Source of the DNA: Cladorhizidae sp. MBARI D1340-BT2
Lineage: Eukaryota; Porifera; Demospongiae; Poecilosclerida; Cladorhizidae
Assembly (NCBI GenBank): GCA_028752905.1
Contig: JAQNBH010000013.1
Span: 43,106,071-43,170,070 of the forward strand
Length of the DNA stretch: 64,000 bases
Direction of reading: 5' to 3'
In this document: in pieces, positions 32,567-45,235 of the stretch
Position numbering within the stretch: position 1 is the stretch's first letter
How the letters are laid out: every line of letters starts with the position of its first letter
Made by a program: the position numbers and the translations under genes
Notes under the pieces: generated by a model
What the model was told of the DNA's origin: nothing
What the model saw: the letters and a program-made list of their open reading frames with translations, nothing else
The model's database searches: none

Positions 32567-33640
32567 CATTGCTGCTAAAACAAAGAGATTGGAGGTTATG
32601 CGAAATAGACTTTGTCACCTACAGGCACATGACGCACTTTGCTTGCTCCAACGTACTTTTGCCATGTTTAAGCTGCTGTACTTGTTACGTACTGCACCAT
32701 GTCTGGCTTCATCTAAACTCACAGAGTTCGATGACCTCCTATGTTCCATCCTAACTGAAATCACCAATATTCAGCTTGCTCACTAACTCACTCACCTAAA
32801 CACAGGCTTCTCTGCCAGTCAAGTATGGTGGTTTAGGAATTAGAAGTGCTGCTATGCTTGCACTGTCTGCCTTTCTGGCTTCTGCAAGTAGCACATTCGA
32901 CCTCATCCACCGGATTATGCCTGCTAGATTCCATGATTGCCTCTACCCTGATTTTGAGTGTAGACTTACCTCATTGCATCAGGATCATTCTGAGTCTCTC
33001 CCTAAAGTGCCAGCTTCCTTCCATCAGAAGACAGGGATACCCTTCGTGTCAAGGCCTCATACATTGCCTTGATGGATTCGGTACAGCATGATATTAAGTC
33101 TACTGCTTGCATCAAGAAGAGTCTAGGGCCTGGCTGTATGCTCTGCCTATGACATCACTTGGTTTATACATGGATGATGAGACTGTTCAAGTGGCCACAG
33201 GCCTTCGTCTAAGTATAGCACTCTGTAGGCCCCATATTTGTCATCACTGCGGTGTACAGGTGGACCAGCTAGGGAGACATGGTCTCAGCTGCAGGAGAAG
33301 TCAGGAGCGTCACCTAGGCATGAATGAATGACATCATTAAAAGAACTCTTGCCATATGCACCTATATAGAGCATTCTGGTATTTGTCGTGGTGATAGAAA
33401 ATGCCCTGATGGAGCCTCTGTCTGCCCATGGAAGAATGGTCATGTGCTGGTCTGGGATGTTACATGCCCAGACACTTGCACCATCTTACGCTAGCCTTAT
33501 TTCAGGAGATCTGGTGTGGTAACTGAGAGAGTTGAATTTCTCAAAAAAAAGATGAACATCTTGGCCACACATCATATTGTGCCAGTGGGCTTCGAGACCT
33601 CTGGATTTTTTGCCCTGAAGTCCGCTCTTTTTTAACTTTG

Positions 33641-34228
33641 CTAGATCGCCGAGTTCAGGAGGAGACTGGATAACATCTTTCGCACCATTTCTTGCTGCAG
33701 AGGCTGTCTATTGCCATGCAGCATGGTAACAGAGAAAACACTCTCTGCTGCAGCAGATGATGGTTGAAGAACCAATAGATGTACAACTGTTAGACCACAG
33801 GCTGACAAAGTCTTTGTTCTTCGCTTTCTTAAAGAAGGGAAGTTTGAGGAGCTCCAACGCAGACAACCTGCAGTGAGCAAGACAGCACTCACACACATAC
33901 ACACACACTCACACACACACCAGCCCGAGGCATACATACTGTACATGTACATGCATGTACACATGTACGAGGAGGGAGTGGAATGATAGGGAACATTTTG
34001 AGAATCTTATAGGGTCTAACAATAACAATCATTAATGGGTTGAAGAGCGAGTTAGCTCTTTATATGGCTAAAGCCAATGGATTATCAGCAGATATTGCCA
34101 AGCTACTATAGTGGAGAAGCTACTATGGTGGAGAAGACACAAATCTGAAAACTTCCCAGCATTATTCTTGGATTCTTAAGCATACCTATTATTCTCAAAA
34201 TTATGCTAGCATAATTTATCTAACCCTA

Positions 34229-34280
<52 letters not shown>

Positions 34281-35705
34281 CTATACAAGCAAGACAACAT
34301 TATATTAGTCAAAAAAGAAATTTACAGGACCATAATATAATGCACTCCAAATAGAATACAGATTTTAAACTATTACAGTATTGGTGTTCATTAGGTAAAG
34401 TACCTTAGGTAAACGACCATTAGGTAAACGGTCATTAGGTAAACGGTCATTAGGTAAAGGGTCGTGTAAATGTTTGTTGTCAGCATTGGTTGATTCTTGT
34501 TTAAATTTTTTTGACCAATTATATTCATTTCATAATTGTCATGTTATTATTTGTATTTTATAGTCAAGCAGCCACCCACAAGAAGTCGGTCAGCATAACA
34601 CCAGAACATGATTATTATTTACATGTTTATTATATACTCAAGTAGATGCATGTGCTTTTATATCATATAATACACACAGACATGTGCATTATAAGCAATT
34701 AACTGGTTTTGTTGGTGGTAATGTCTGAGGATGATCACTTCTCGGTTAAGAAAAGGTGCAGCTGTGGGTGACTCAACTCAGTTCTATTATTGTACACAAG
34801 AATAAACAACTAATGCACACGCATTATAAGCTCTGGTTTTCTTGTAGTCATCTGCCAGATCCAATGAGGGAACCACTGATCATTTCATGGAACTCATTTT
34901 CCCGTTGATTCAGTTCACATTCAACAGGTTAGTTGTGATGACCCTTTACCAGCCACTGGTTGTTTGGCTCAGTAGAGAAACAGATTAGTGTTAGTAATCA
35001 GGTTATTATTTGCAACTGATTGGACAGTTTGGAGTCTTCTGATAGACCAATAGACATCTTATAAAGTTAGTAGGAGGAAAGTAGAAAAGATAAAGACAAT
35101 TTAATTTAAAATTAATACACACATGTTTAGATGTATATATATATAGAGAGAACATGGCCATTTGTATTGTTAATAATGACAATGAGAAAAGTAAGCCACC
35201 ATGTTTATTACTAAAGTATACATACGTGCCTATGTATTCATATATAACATAGACACATGCATCATAAGTTGCTACCATGTTTTGTTGAAGGTCTTTGTCG
35301 TGTTAAATATTAAGAGTTAGCTTCAGAGGAAACCAACTGGTCAGTAACGTGACTACTTTATAGCAGCTGCTTGCTGACCTGGCTCAGCTAGACTCGATAT
35401 TGAGTCAACACAAGCATGTTTACTGTATTGATATCCTTTACCAATTATAAAACTGCATATCTGCGTGTGCTATTTGAGGCTATTTGAGGCTATTTGAGGG
35501 TATGCTCTATTATTGTAGCTTGCCAGCCTTGCCAGCCTGCAGTACTAGCATGCATGTAATAACACCACCAGATCCTGATCAGGTAGCAATACATTTTGTT
35601 TGTATGTCTATTCATATTCCTTCCAGGTCAGCCGCCTTCCATGTTCCTCACATAGGCAGACTCTCTCTGATGTCTTCATAATGCAGTTTGGCTGTCTCGC
35701 TAATA
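33641..35705. other. Gene-free duplicated segment (copy 2)
   Basis: Aligns with 861-3769, without the large 76-bp array. It holds (TA)n at 34232-34278, a short repeat TTAGGTAAACGGTCA several times at about 34395-34462, and a triple TATTTGAGGC near 35471-35500. No gene seen. Confidence 0.6.
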
Positions 35706-38044
35706 CAGTGTTGCCATAATTTTTTGGGTAATTTCCAAAATTACTCGCCTGTGTTATCAAAAATAATTGGCAACAAAAAATCCAAACAAAAATTTCTGAG
35801 AAATAACATACTAAAGTGCATTTAACATGTCTTTAATAGTTCAGTATTTGGTTTAAATTCATAGCATTTTTTAGGAACATTGAATTGCACTGTTAAAAGT
35901 GAATTCAATGTAGAAATTCCTAGTCTGTTTCTGTGCTTCGTTTTGTTGAGACCAATGTGGCTGAATAAATGTTCGGTATCGGCATTGCCATGGGGTATAA
36001 CTAGAATGGCTTTTGCGAGTTTTACCAATGTGGAGTGGCGATACTCAGTTTCCAAGCAGTCTTTGATTTGGCTGATTGCATGCCAATACTTACCCACCTC
36101 TGTGAAGGTAATGGCGAAGTGCAGAAATCCATAAATTCCAACTTGAACTACCTGAGGAACACACTCTGCTGCAGCAAGCACCTGACCAGCCATACTGTAT
36201 TGTTGTAAGCCTGGTTGAAGCCTTTTGAGATTGGAGAGTAACTTGTGACTCATAGGTAATTGTTTGACAACTCCCTTGGCTGCAGCAATCCACCAAGCTT
36301 GGATAGTCTCCCTAAATTTTCTCACATCTTCAGATGATAATCAATCCTCTTCTTCAAGGTATGATAGTGTGTTGTGACCTACGAAAACTTCATGTGAAGG
36401 GAGATATTCTTCTGAGTTATCAATACAACTTGCGAAACATGTTCAGCAGCACACACATACTCAGAATTCATGAACAGCAACATAAATTTTCGTATTAAGC
36501 CATCGAGCTCTTGGTATAGAACATGAAGAATTGGATGCTGCTGCATGTACCTGTAGAAATTATTAACAATTTGTAATGCAGAACATAGAAAGAGCAAGTA
36601 AGCATTGGTCAGAGGGTTTTCGAGTAAATTGTTTACTCTTCTCACTACTGCCTGCTTATCCTCAGTACCTTGAAAGTATGAGAGTAAGGCTTCATATTGC
36701 TCGATAAGACGATTTACACAAGTTTCAAGGCTGAGCCATTATGTTTGGTATGCTTTTAACAACTTGTGTGGCTTGCATTCCACAAAACTCTGAAATTCTT
36801 CGCAGCCTCCTTGGGCTCTTCGGAAATAATACCATACATCAGTTGTCAGATCTTCCAATTCATCAGGCAAGACTTTGCAGGCCTCATTTGCTATTAGTGC
36901 TGCTATGTGTAGTGCTGCTATGTGACAATAACAATGAAGAGCAACTAAAGCTGGCTGCTTACATCATAACCATGACATCACTGAATTTCGTGCTCCCAAC
37001 ATTTACATTGGCCCCATCTGTTCCTAATCTGACAAGATTATCATAAAAGAGGGTAGTGTATTCTTGAAAATGCTTATCGATTGCGTTAAATAGCAGCTCT
37101 GCAGTTGCCCTCTCTACACTCTCTAAGGCAAAGAAGATACATCTCACCTATCCTTGGGTGTTATCGAAGAATCGAAGCATAATAGCAGCTTGTTGTGTAA
37201 TGGGAAATCAGTTGTCTCATCAGTTTGGAAGCTGAAGTATTTAGTCTCTCTAACTGCTGCGGAAATGGTTTTCCAACAATCTTGGGCAATAACTTTCAAC
37301 ACAGCTGTTGCTTTAGTACGACTGCACTTCAAGTCTTTAACAATATATAGAAGAATCAGGAAACATCAACTTGAATAGTTTGGTACAATGATCTCCCAAT
37401 TGAAAGGCAAGATGGTGCTCTCCAAGGAAATATGCGAAGAGTACTTCTGCACGGATTACAGACTCCTCTCTTATTGGCCCAAAGTAGGACTGTAGAGGCA
37501 GTACACCCATACCATCTTTTTCTGAGTGTTAGAAGACCTGATAGATGTAGAGATTTGACTGTCAATGTCAATTTGTGAAACCTCATTATCAGAGTCAGAA
37601 TCCATATCTGAAGAATCTTCTTCTGGTAACTTGGTAACTTGAAGTACTGGGTTCTGAAGATGCCATAGCTAACTCTCTCTGACACTCACTGTGAAAGATT
37701 CTAACTCTTGCAGCAAATCAGGCTTTAAATACCCAACCAGATAGCTCATGCGCATGAGCATGCACATAGATCAAAGGATTCTGGCTCTGCAGGAATATTC
37801 CTGCACAGACCAAGTTACCACATGAATATATTCCTGCACAGACCAGGTGACCACAAAATGACCACACTCAGCTAATACCACAGAGAGTGGTTTTGAAATA
37901 GGCTGCATGGTCTGATATGCATGAAATGTCAAACAATCTTCTAATGATGAAAAATCCAAACATTTATTGATAAAATCCAAACAGAAAATTTAAGGGTCAA
38001 AAATCGAAACAGTTTGGATAAAGTCCAACACAATCGCAACACTG
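35706..38044 (-). mobile_element. hAT transposon, decayed (copy B)
   Basis: Starts CAGTGTTGCCATAAT and ends GCAACACTG, so the outer nine bases form an inverted repeat (CAGTGTTGC). It carries the transposase remnant below. It is collinear with copy A and sits in the same relative place in the block. Confidence 0.65.
35822..37680 (-). pseudogene. hAT transposase, broken (copy B)
   Basis: The C-terminal part is open at 36325-35822 and shows the hAT dimerisation block: VIPHGNADTEHLFSHIGLNK, then HRNRLGISTLNSLLTVQFNV. Middle blocks (36645-36379, 37147-36959, 37332-37144) match those of copy A. The N-terminal zinc finger region (37685-37500) has lost about 170 bases compared with copy A. Inactive. 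Confidence 0.75.
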
Positions 38045-39243
38045 GGACTGGCAATGCCATGGGTTTCTACCCAGTCTCGTCTAAAATTCTGGTAAAGGGT
38101 CGAACATAGGGGGGAAAAACCCCACCCCCACCCCCACCTGCCCCCCCCCCCCCCCCCCCCCCCCCCCAAAACAAACAAACTCGGACCAGAGCCACTCATC
38201 CTTTTGCACTGCACTGGGGTGCGATGCCCCTGGACTCAGAAGATTATAAAGGTGTCACGTGGCATGCGTAACGAAAATGATGCTAGGGTGGACAAAATAT
38301 TACGCTAAGTTTATGTCTAAATTTGCACTCCCCCAGAGATATTATGACAGGATTTCTTTGTCAACTATCCGTATACATAGAGAAGCTTGCAGCGAGCTCA
38401 GTGTCCATCTCCAGATATTACTTTCTGCGGCACCATTATGTCACTCAGCAGACCCTTTACCAACACTCGTAGAGGTTGGTAAAGGATCTTGCTAAGCAAA
38501 ACTACCTCACGCAGCTTAGACTACAGTGATGGTGATGGTTGGGATGAGCGCGTTGTAATGCTTGAAACCAGTTCTCAGCTACTGCACTATACGACGCAAT
38601 TTTGGAGCCAGGGCGCAGTTTTTGTTTCTTATCCACAAAACATGTATTTTCAGGACTAGCCCCACCTCCAGCGATCCTTACCTGGATTTGAGACCTGTTC
38701 CAGATAAACTCGGCATCATTCCAGCTAACGAGTTTGCTGATGCTGAATTTCTTCCTCTGCAAAGTGGGTGCATGGCAGCTGCATCCTTCGCCACCTGTCT
38801 CACTCCACTAAAGTTCCTTATTGTATGGCATGGAAGAGGCTGTAGCAAGTGGCAGGCAAGCACACCTGGGCTCAGTCTGTGAGGTGTGCAATAGCTACAT
38901 ATTTATATATCTTTTTACTGTTTTTCTCTCTTAGTCTTGTTGGCCAGCCTCTCTTCCCCAGCACAGGAGTCTAGCATGTTTTTTCTTCTTCGTGTTTAAC
39001 ACGAGCAGCTGCCACCACATTTGCTGACTGTGCAACACAAGTGACCATGTGAGGTGGACCAGCCTCTCTCTTTCTGTGTGTGTGTGTGTGCATGAGAGTC
39101 AGGCCAGCAAGACTAGCTTGCTGTCTCCTTTATTACATCAACTGTCTAGCACTCACCATTGTTCTATATATAGCCTTAGCTCCAGCCATTGCTCCAGCCC
39201 TGCCCTCCCCATTCTAAGTTTTTCTCTTTTTCCTTCCTCCCAG
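38045..39243. other. Duplicated segment with C-tract, no assignable gene
   Basis: Collinear with 6301-7465. An almost pure C tract lies at 38129-38167 with CCCCA runs before it; the other strand could form G-quadruplexes. (GT)n occurs near 39078-39090. The same open stretch as in copy A recurs at 38562-38882, unassigned. Confidence 0.5.
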
Positions 39244-39520
39244 AGAAGCCTCAAGTATTTTCAGCTGATATTCACTGGCCACATGACCCCGGCAGCTCTG
39301 GTCACAGCCATCATCTGCATCCTCCTCCTCATCTCTGTCCACTTCCTCAACATAGTTCTGCACAAGAGAGTGCAGAAGATTCCTCTGCACATCCGGCCCA
39401 ACTTATTGAGGTGGGTGGAGTTGCCTGTGAAGAGGTTGTGCATGTTTAATGTGATGTCAGTACAAGGAGATGTCATGTGTCCCCATCAAGTGATTCTTGC
39501 CTCAAGTCTAATTTGTGGTT
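39244..39520 (+). pseudogene. SLC26-like exon (copy B)
   Basis: As copy A: acceptor CTCCCAG, then SLKYFQLIFTGHMTPAALVT, a hydrophobic helix and HKRVQKIPLHIRP. The frame change after this sits at the same position as in copy A. A few substitutions separate the copies. Confidence 0.5.
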
Positions 39521-39925
39521 GACACTTATTCCTCCTCCCTATTGTATTTTTCAGCGTAGGTTATTTAGGCCTCTGCTATATATATGGTGTGGTGCAGGAT
39601 TGGGCCGCACATTTGCTCTTCCTAGTACTATCACCATAAGGGCTGGAATTTTCATGTGCTCCTTAAGTTCATCTTATATTTATGTTGTTATTAAATATTA
39701 TTGTTGTTGTTGTTGTTGTTGTTGGCTTTGTGAGCTAATAAAAAATTCTGAGGAAGCCCCCCACTTTTATTTTGAGTCATGGAGTGCTCCCAAGAAGTCT
39801 AGGTTGTGTCCTCCCCCTCCCTCCATTTTCTGTTTTTAAACTTCGTTTGAGTGAGTACAAATCAATGACTAGCTGGAGTGGGTGCCTGGTGATGATGGTC
39901 CAGTGTTTCTACTGGTCCTGGTTGT
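39521..39925. other. End of homology with copy A, no gene
   Basis: Homology to copy A continues to about 39690, then a (GTT)n run, then sequence absent from copy A. No gene seen. Confidence 0.5.
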
Positions 39926-40765
39926 CCATATGAGAGCCTTGAGTTGCCAGCTTTGCTGACCCCATCATTAGCCTGGTCCTGGTTGTCCATATCTTTATGA
40001 GAGCCTTGAGTTGCCAGCTTTGCTGATCCCATCATTGGCCTGGTCCTGGTTGTCCATATCTTATGAGAGCCTTGAGTTGCCAGCTTTGCTGATCCCATCA
40101 TTGGCCTGGTCCTGGTTGTCCATATCTTATGAGAGCCTTGAGTTGCCAGCTTTGCTGACCCCATCATTAGCCTGGTCCTGGTTGTCCATATCTTATGAGA
40201 GCCTTGAGTTGCCAGCTTTGCTGACCCCATCATTAGCCTGGTCCTGGTTGTCCATATCTTATGAGAGCCTTGAGTTGCCAGCTTTGCTGACTCCATCATT
40301 AGCCTGGTCCTGGTTGTCCATATCTTATGAGAGCCTTGAGTTGCCAGCTTTGCTGACCCCATCATTAGCCTGGTCCTGGTTGTCCATATCTTATGAGAGC
40401 CTTGAGTTGCCAGCTTTGCTGACCCCATCATTAGCCTGGTCCTGGTTGTCCATATCTTATGAGAGCCTTGAGTTGCCAGCTTTGCTGACTCCATCATTAG
40501 CCTGGTCCTGGTTGTCCATATCTTATGAGAGCCTTGAGTTGCCAGCTTTGCTGACCCCATCATTAGCCTGGTCCTGGTTGTCCATATCTTATGAGAGCCT
40601 TGAGTTGCCAGCTTTGCTGACTCCATCATTAGCCTGGTCCTGGTTGTCCATATCTTATGAGAGCCTTGAGTTGCCAGCTTTGCTGACCCCATCATTAGCC
40701 TGGTCCTGGTTGTCCATATCATCTTATGAGAGCCTTAAGTTGCCAGCTTTGCTGACCCCATCATT
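39926..40765. repeat. 66-bp minisatellite, about 12.5 units
   Basis: Units of 66 bp (AGAGCCTTGAGTTGCCAGC and TTTGCTGACCCCATCATTAG are the cores). Because 66 is 22 codons, both strands look open (long frames of 254 and 286 residues); these are artefacts. Confidence 0.96.
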
Positions 40766-41820
40766 GGCTAGTTAGTGTCTTGTATTTCTCCCCCTCCTCC
40801 CTCTCTCCCTCCTCTTCTCCACCGCCTACTCCTCCTATTTCTCCTCCTGCTCCTGCCCTACCTCTACCTCCTCCTCATCTCCTCCTCTTCCTCCCACATG
40901 TACTCCTTCTCTTCTCTCCTCCAGGCTGGCCTACTGGCATAATGGTGGCAACTACCAGACAGTTGATTTTAGTGGCAAAGATAGCTCTCTCTGAGTGGGC
41001 ATTGTGGGATTAGGTTGGTAAGGGGTCTATGGCAAGTGATTGGGGAGGCATGGAATTTGTAAGATGTCTGTCTACCTGCAAAATGAAATGCTCAATCAAC
41101 TTTAAACTTCTTGTGAGTGTTGCTTTGCACATACATAGCCATCAATCTCTCCCTCTTTATTATATATATATACATGTATATATTATATATATGTGTATAT
41201 ATATATATAATATACGTTTGCTGGTGAAGGCTACAAATAGTGCTCAATGCTGTGTTAAAGCAGAGCTATTGAATAATAGAGAAGTATTGGGATGGCTAGT
41301 CCTACTATAGTTTCATGCTAATGCAATCATCAGTGACAATGAGCAACTGAGGTGGCATGTGAGCATATATGAGGTGGGGCAGGCAAGTGGGGTGATGCTA
41401 GTCCATGGATGGGCGTTAATGAATGGGTGTTGATGAATTTGATAATTCAAATGCTCTTGAGGAGAAACTTGTTCTTGTGCCTACACTTTGTAAGGAATTC
41501 TGATCGCTTGTTCAATGATGTTTGGCTGTCGGAGTAGATAATGTGGAATTTTTCAGCAATGCACAAGTTGCAACGTTTCGATATGGTGGAATACGATGCT
41601 GCTCTGTCGATAATGGCCCATTTTATGTTGTGTCGAGTTTTGCTGTCTTTAAGTTTCCATATGTATATATTTGGGGAGTTCTGTAGTGTTTCTCTTGTTG
41701 TCATGGTTAGGAGAACTTGTAGTTTGTGTAGCGTGCCTTGAAAGTTGTAAGCCCTATGTAGTGTTTTTCGTCATGGAGACGGAGGCAAGGCAGTACCCAT
41801 CCAGCGGGCAATCTTTCTTG
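40766..41820. other. Non-coding, pyrimidine tract and TA repeat
   Basis: A C/T-rich tract at 40785-40925 ends in a good acceptor (CTCCTCCAG at 40923), after which LAYWHNGGNYQTVDFSGKD is open for about 20 codons; a relic exon is possible. (TA)n at 41158-41215. Otherwise nothing recognised. Confidence 0.45.
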
Positions 41821-42165
41821 TTTAGGGTGGTGCACTCACCTGCACAGGCTAAGGCCTTGTATTGTGATGATGCTGGGCCTCAGGACTGACCAACCAACAC
41901 TGTAGTGCTCTCCTATGATGGCATGGTTAGGGTGGTCCACTCACCTGCACAGGCTAAGGCCTTGTATTGTGATGATGCTGGGCCTCAGGACTGACCAACC
42001 AACACTGTTGTGCTCTCCTATGGGGGCATGGTTTAGGGTGGGGCACTCACCTGCACAGGCTAAGACCTTGTATTGTGATGATGCTGGGCCTCAGGACTGA
42101 CCAACCAACACTGTTGTGCTCTCCTATGGGGGCATGGTTTAGGGTGGGGCACTCACCTGCACAGA
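41821..42165. repeat. 106-bp minisatellite, about 3.2 units
   Basis: Same unit as 8582-9701. It marks the end of the duplicated block in copy 2; the array length differs between copies. Confidence 0.95.
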
Positions 42166-43302
42166 GCACACACCATTGCTGGCCTTCTCTCAGCATGAGG
42201 AGTGTGAATGCTTATATCAATCAACCTTTAGTCTGTTCATGGACAAATTTCAGCAGTCCTATTGTTGTTGTTGTTGTTGTTTGTGTGTGGTCATCAGGAA
42301 AACAAGATGCATTCTGTCCTTGTGCACACCTCAGGAGTTCTTGCCTACTGTGATGAACTTGGGTGGCTCATTCTTCTATAGTTTCCCCTAAAGCCACACC
42401 CATCTGCTCATATTCATCTCGGTGTCTTCATTATCGCCATCTTGTTTCTGGAGCTTCTCTTCATTCCTTTTCTAAATGTGAGTATTGAGAGGATTCCGAG
42501 TTAGCTGCAGACCTTATAGTGTGGTTCAGAGTGCACATATAATTGGTGTCAGTTAATTAAGTTCAACTGTTTGTTGTGCTCTAGATATAAAAACATTCTT
42601 GGTGTATTATCTATTCCTATCGTATTTTAGGGTCATTTCAGCACAGAATATTTACTAATTAGTGTATTTTAAGCATCCCACCCCAAAATGTTGCACTGTA
42701 TTCTGGTTAAAGAAAGTAAAATTAAAATGCATACTTTTATTTATACAAGGTGTCAAGGGAAATCTCACCTGACAGTGGCAGAACCAGCAGGTGGTGTTGA
42801 CAGCAGAACATCACTATCTGTGGGATTAACAAAGGGACATATACATGTGAAAGAACAAGCCACTCATGAGCAAACAAGCCACAACCACACCACAGACAAC
42901 ATGCAAGAACACTCACCTCACTGAGGAGCCTGTGACTGTAGTACTTAGTGTATTTAAGCATCCCATCCCAAAATGTTGCACTGTATTCTGGTTAAAGAAA
43001 GTAGTAAAATTAGAATGCATACTTTTATTTATACAAGGCAAGCTACCAGTATTTTCTATTGAACATCAGGCAGGAGGTCAGCACAGCAAAAGGAGTCCTT
43101 TACAACTAATATACCCGGTAACCATGACTACATGCAAATCCTACCTACCGGGACATGAAATGACTTCAGTGCTAGTCTTACTCAACACAATAAGAGAATG
43201 TGCAGAAAACATGACTCTTCAGTAAAATAAACTCCCCCCACCTAATCCTCTTCAAAGCCCGAAGATTCTGCCTCGTCAGCACAACCTAAAAAGTCATCAT
43301 CA
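42166..43302. other. Non-coding, with 80-bp direct repeat
   Basis: A stretch of about 80 bases (CCCAAAATGTTGCACTGTAT and on) occurs at 42680-42752 and again at 42965-43038, with small changes, 285 bases apart. A (GTT)n run at 42259-42280. No gene seen. Confidence 0.55.
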
Positions 43303-43740
43303 TTAGTTTATAGAAACTGAACTGCTGGCATCAGTGTCTTCAAATAGTGCCCACTCTTCACTTGCATCCAGGCCATTAGTAATCCCACACTTTTTAAAGG
43401 ATTTCACAATTACTTCAGTTCTTATGTCATCCCACGACTTCTTCGCCCACTCACACACCTGTGTAATGGTGGGCCGCTCCACTCTTCCTGCGGGGGTGAG
43501 GTCATGACCTGGTTCTCCCATCCATTGGTAAATATTGACACGTCTAAAGGCGGCCATTGGCTCGTCAGCCCCCCAGGAATGGCGGCTACTTGGGTCTTCA
43601 ATTCTCCCACCTTCTCTTTAATGGCTTCAGTTTTATGTGCTCTGAGTTGGTCCCAAACTAGAAGAGAAGGTTTTCTTAAGAGCCCACCAGGAGGCCTTGC
43701 CCCTACTCTTTGTAGCCACAGTTTCATGCCATTGTCATGC
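43303..43740 (-). pseudogene. pogo/Tigger transposase, C-terminal fragment
   Basis: The frame from 43727 reads LLVWDQLRAHKTEAIKEKV then AAIPGGLTSQWPPLDVSI, the DDE_1 block with its second catalytic Asp region and the Q.LDV.(I/V) signature of pogo-type elements. After a small deletion and frame change at about 43515-43535 it continues WMGEPGHDLTPAGRVERPTI, CEWAKKSWDDIR and FKKCGITNGLD, the usual end of these transposases (43557-43303). The N-terminal CENPB-type DNA-binding part is missing. Dead fragment. Confidence 0.8.
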
Positions 43741-44285
43741 TCCTTCCTTTTACATGAGCAGACACACCATGTGCAAGTGGTCTTTGGCTGGAGTTTTCCG
43801 ATTCGACGGAATTTTTACCCTTCAGCACCCCGCTCTTGCCTACTTGGTCACTATTTAGTGCCTAAATGCAAGCAGGAAGTTGTAGAGTAGCCTCCTCTAG
43901 CTACAGATAACTGGCTAGCACTTTCCAGGCACTAGATTTAAGGGCCCCCCCACTTTGGCTGCATGTAACTTTAGCTTAGTTATACCTGTGCAGCTTTTTT
44001 AAGGGGGGGACAGTGGCGTGGCATTAAAATTTTTTAAACTTGTGGTTACCAATTTATAGCTACGTAGATTCTGTAAAACGTCATGGTATGGACTTGATAT
44101 AGCTCAAAAGATAGGTCTCTCTGTGTGCTCTATTTTGATTCTAAAATATTTTTCATAGGTATAACTATAGCCAAGTTACTAGACCTAAAGTGGAGGGAAC
44201 TTTGAAACCTGAATGCCTGAATTTGGCCGCATAAATACTCCATATTGCAAAGTGCTAAAGTGAAATTAGCACCAGTTGTGGCTAG
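43741..44285. other. Non-coding
   Basis: No gene or repeat recognised apart from low-complexity C/G runs near 43944 and 44004. Confidence 0.5.
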
Positions 44286-44434
44286 AATGAGTATTTTCAT
44301 TAGGCGCTAAAACGTAAGTAGCAGTCAAGCGTGTGGGTGGAAAATGAGTTTTATGGGATTATTAACGAAATTCATTTTCCACACGCGTGCTTGACCACGT
44401 ACTTACATTTTAATGTCTAATGAAAACACTCATT
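44286..44434. repeat. Foldback, 65-bp arms
   Basis: Two arms of about 65 bases starting AATGAGTATTTTCATTAG and (reverse complement) AATGAGTGTTTTCATTAG, separated by about 20 bases. Imperfect pairing along the whole length gives a long hairpin. It could be a MITE core or a small hairpin RNA source; nothing in the sequence decides. Confidence 0.75.
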
Positions 44435-44446
44435 GAATAGAGTAAA

Positions 44447-45235
44447 TGGCTGCTGTTAGTGGCCAGGGCAGCATATTGTGAACCTCCTCTAGATGCACAG
44501 CAATGGCTGCTGTTAGTAGCCAGGGTAGCATGTTGTGAACCTCCTCTAGATGCACAGCAATGGCTGCTGTTAGTGGCCAGGGTAGCATGTTGTGAACCTC
44601 CTCTAGATGCACAGCAATGGCTGCTGTTAGTGGCCAGGGTAGCATGTTGTGAACCTCCTCTAGATGCACAGCAATGGCTGCTGTTAGTGGCCAGGGCAGC
44701 ATGTTGTGAACCTCCTCTAGATGCACAGCAATGGCTGCTGTTAGTGGCCAGGGCAGCATGTTGTGAACCTCCTCTAGATGCACAGCAATGGCTGCTGTTA
44801 GTGGCCAGGGTAGCATGTTGTGAACCTCCTCTAGATGCACAGCAATGGCTGCTGTTAGTGGCCAGGGTAGCATGTTGTGAACCTCCTCTAGATGCACAGC
44901 AATGGCTGCTGTTAGTGGCCAGGGTAGCATGTTGTGAACCTCCTCTAGATGCACAGCAATGGCTGCTGTTAGTGGCCAGGGTAGCATGTTGTGAACCTCC
45001 TCTAGATGCTCAGCAATGGCTGCTGTTAGTGGCCAGGGTAGCATGTTGTGAACCTCCTCTAGATGCACAGCAATGGCTGCTGTTAGTGGCCAGGGTAGCA
45101 TGTTGTGAACCTCCTCTAGATGCTCAGCAATGGCTGCTGTTAGTGGCCAGGGTAGCATGTTGTGAACCTCCTCTAGATGCACAGCAATGGCTGCTGTTAG
45201 TGGCCAGGGTAGCATGTTGTGAACCTCCTCTACAG
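44447..45235. repeat. 57-bp minisatellite, about 14 units
   Basis: 57-bp units (GCACAGCAATGGCTGCTG, then TTAGTGGCCAGGGTAGCATG), very uniform. 57 is 19 codons, so both strands stay open for about 300 codons; these frames are artefacts. It begins directly after the foldback. Confidence 0.96.

Larger units (their letters stand above)
29600..33640 (+). mobile_element. RLE-type LINE, decayed (copy 2)
   Basis: The most complete copy in the window. Reverse transcriptase blocks lie at 29717-30470, then a large 52-bp tandem array, then the RT thumb at about 32560-32790, the zinc motif CHHCGVQVDQLGRHGLSC near 33238-33291, and the endonuclease core CPDG...PWKNGHVLVWDVT at about 33410-33470, which keeps the tryptophan lost in copy 1. 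Several frameshifts break the ORF. No target duplication is seen because the ends are part of the duplicated block. Confidence 0.75.

Noticed and set aside
39862..40775. Repetitive ORFs of 254 and 286 codons
   Set aside because: Artefacts of the 66-bp minisatellite.
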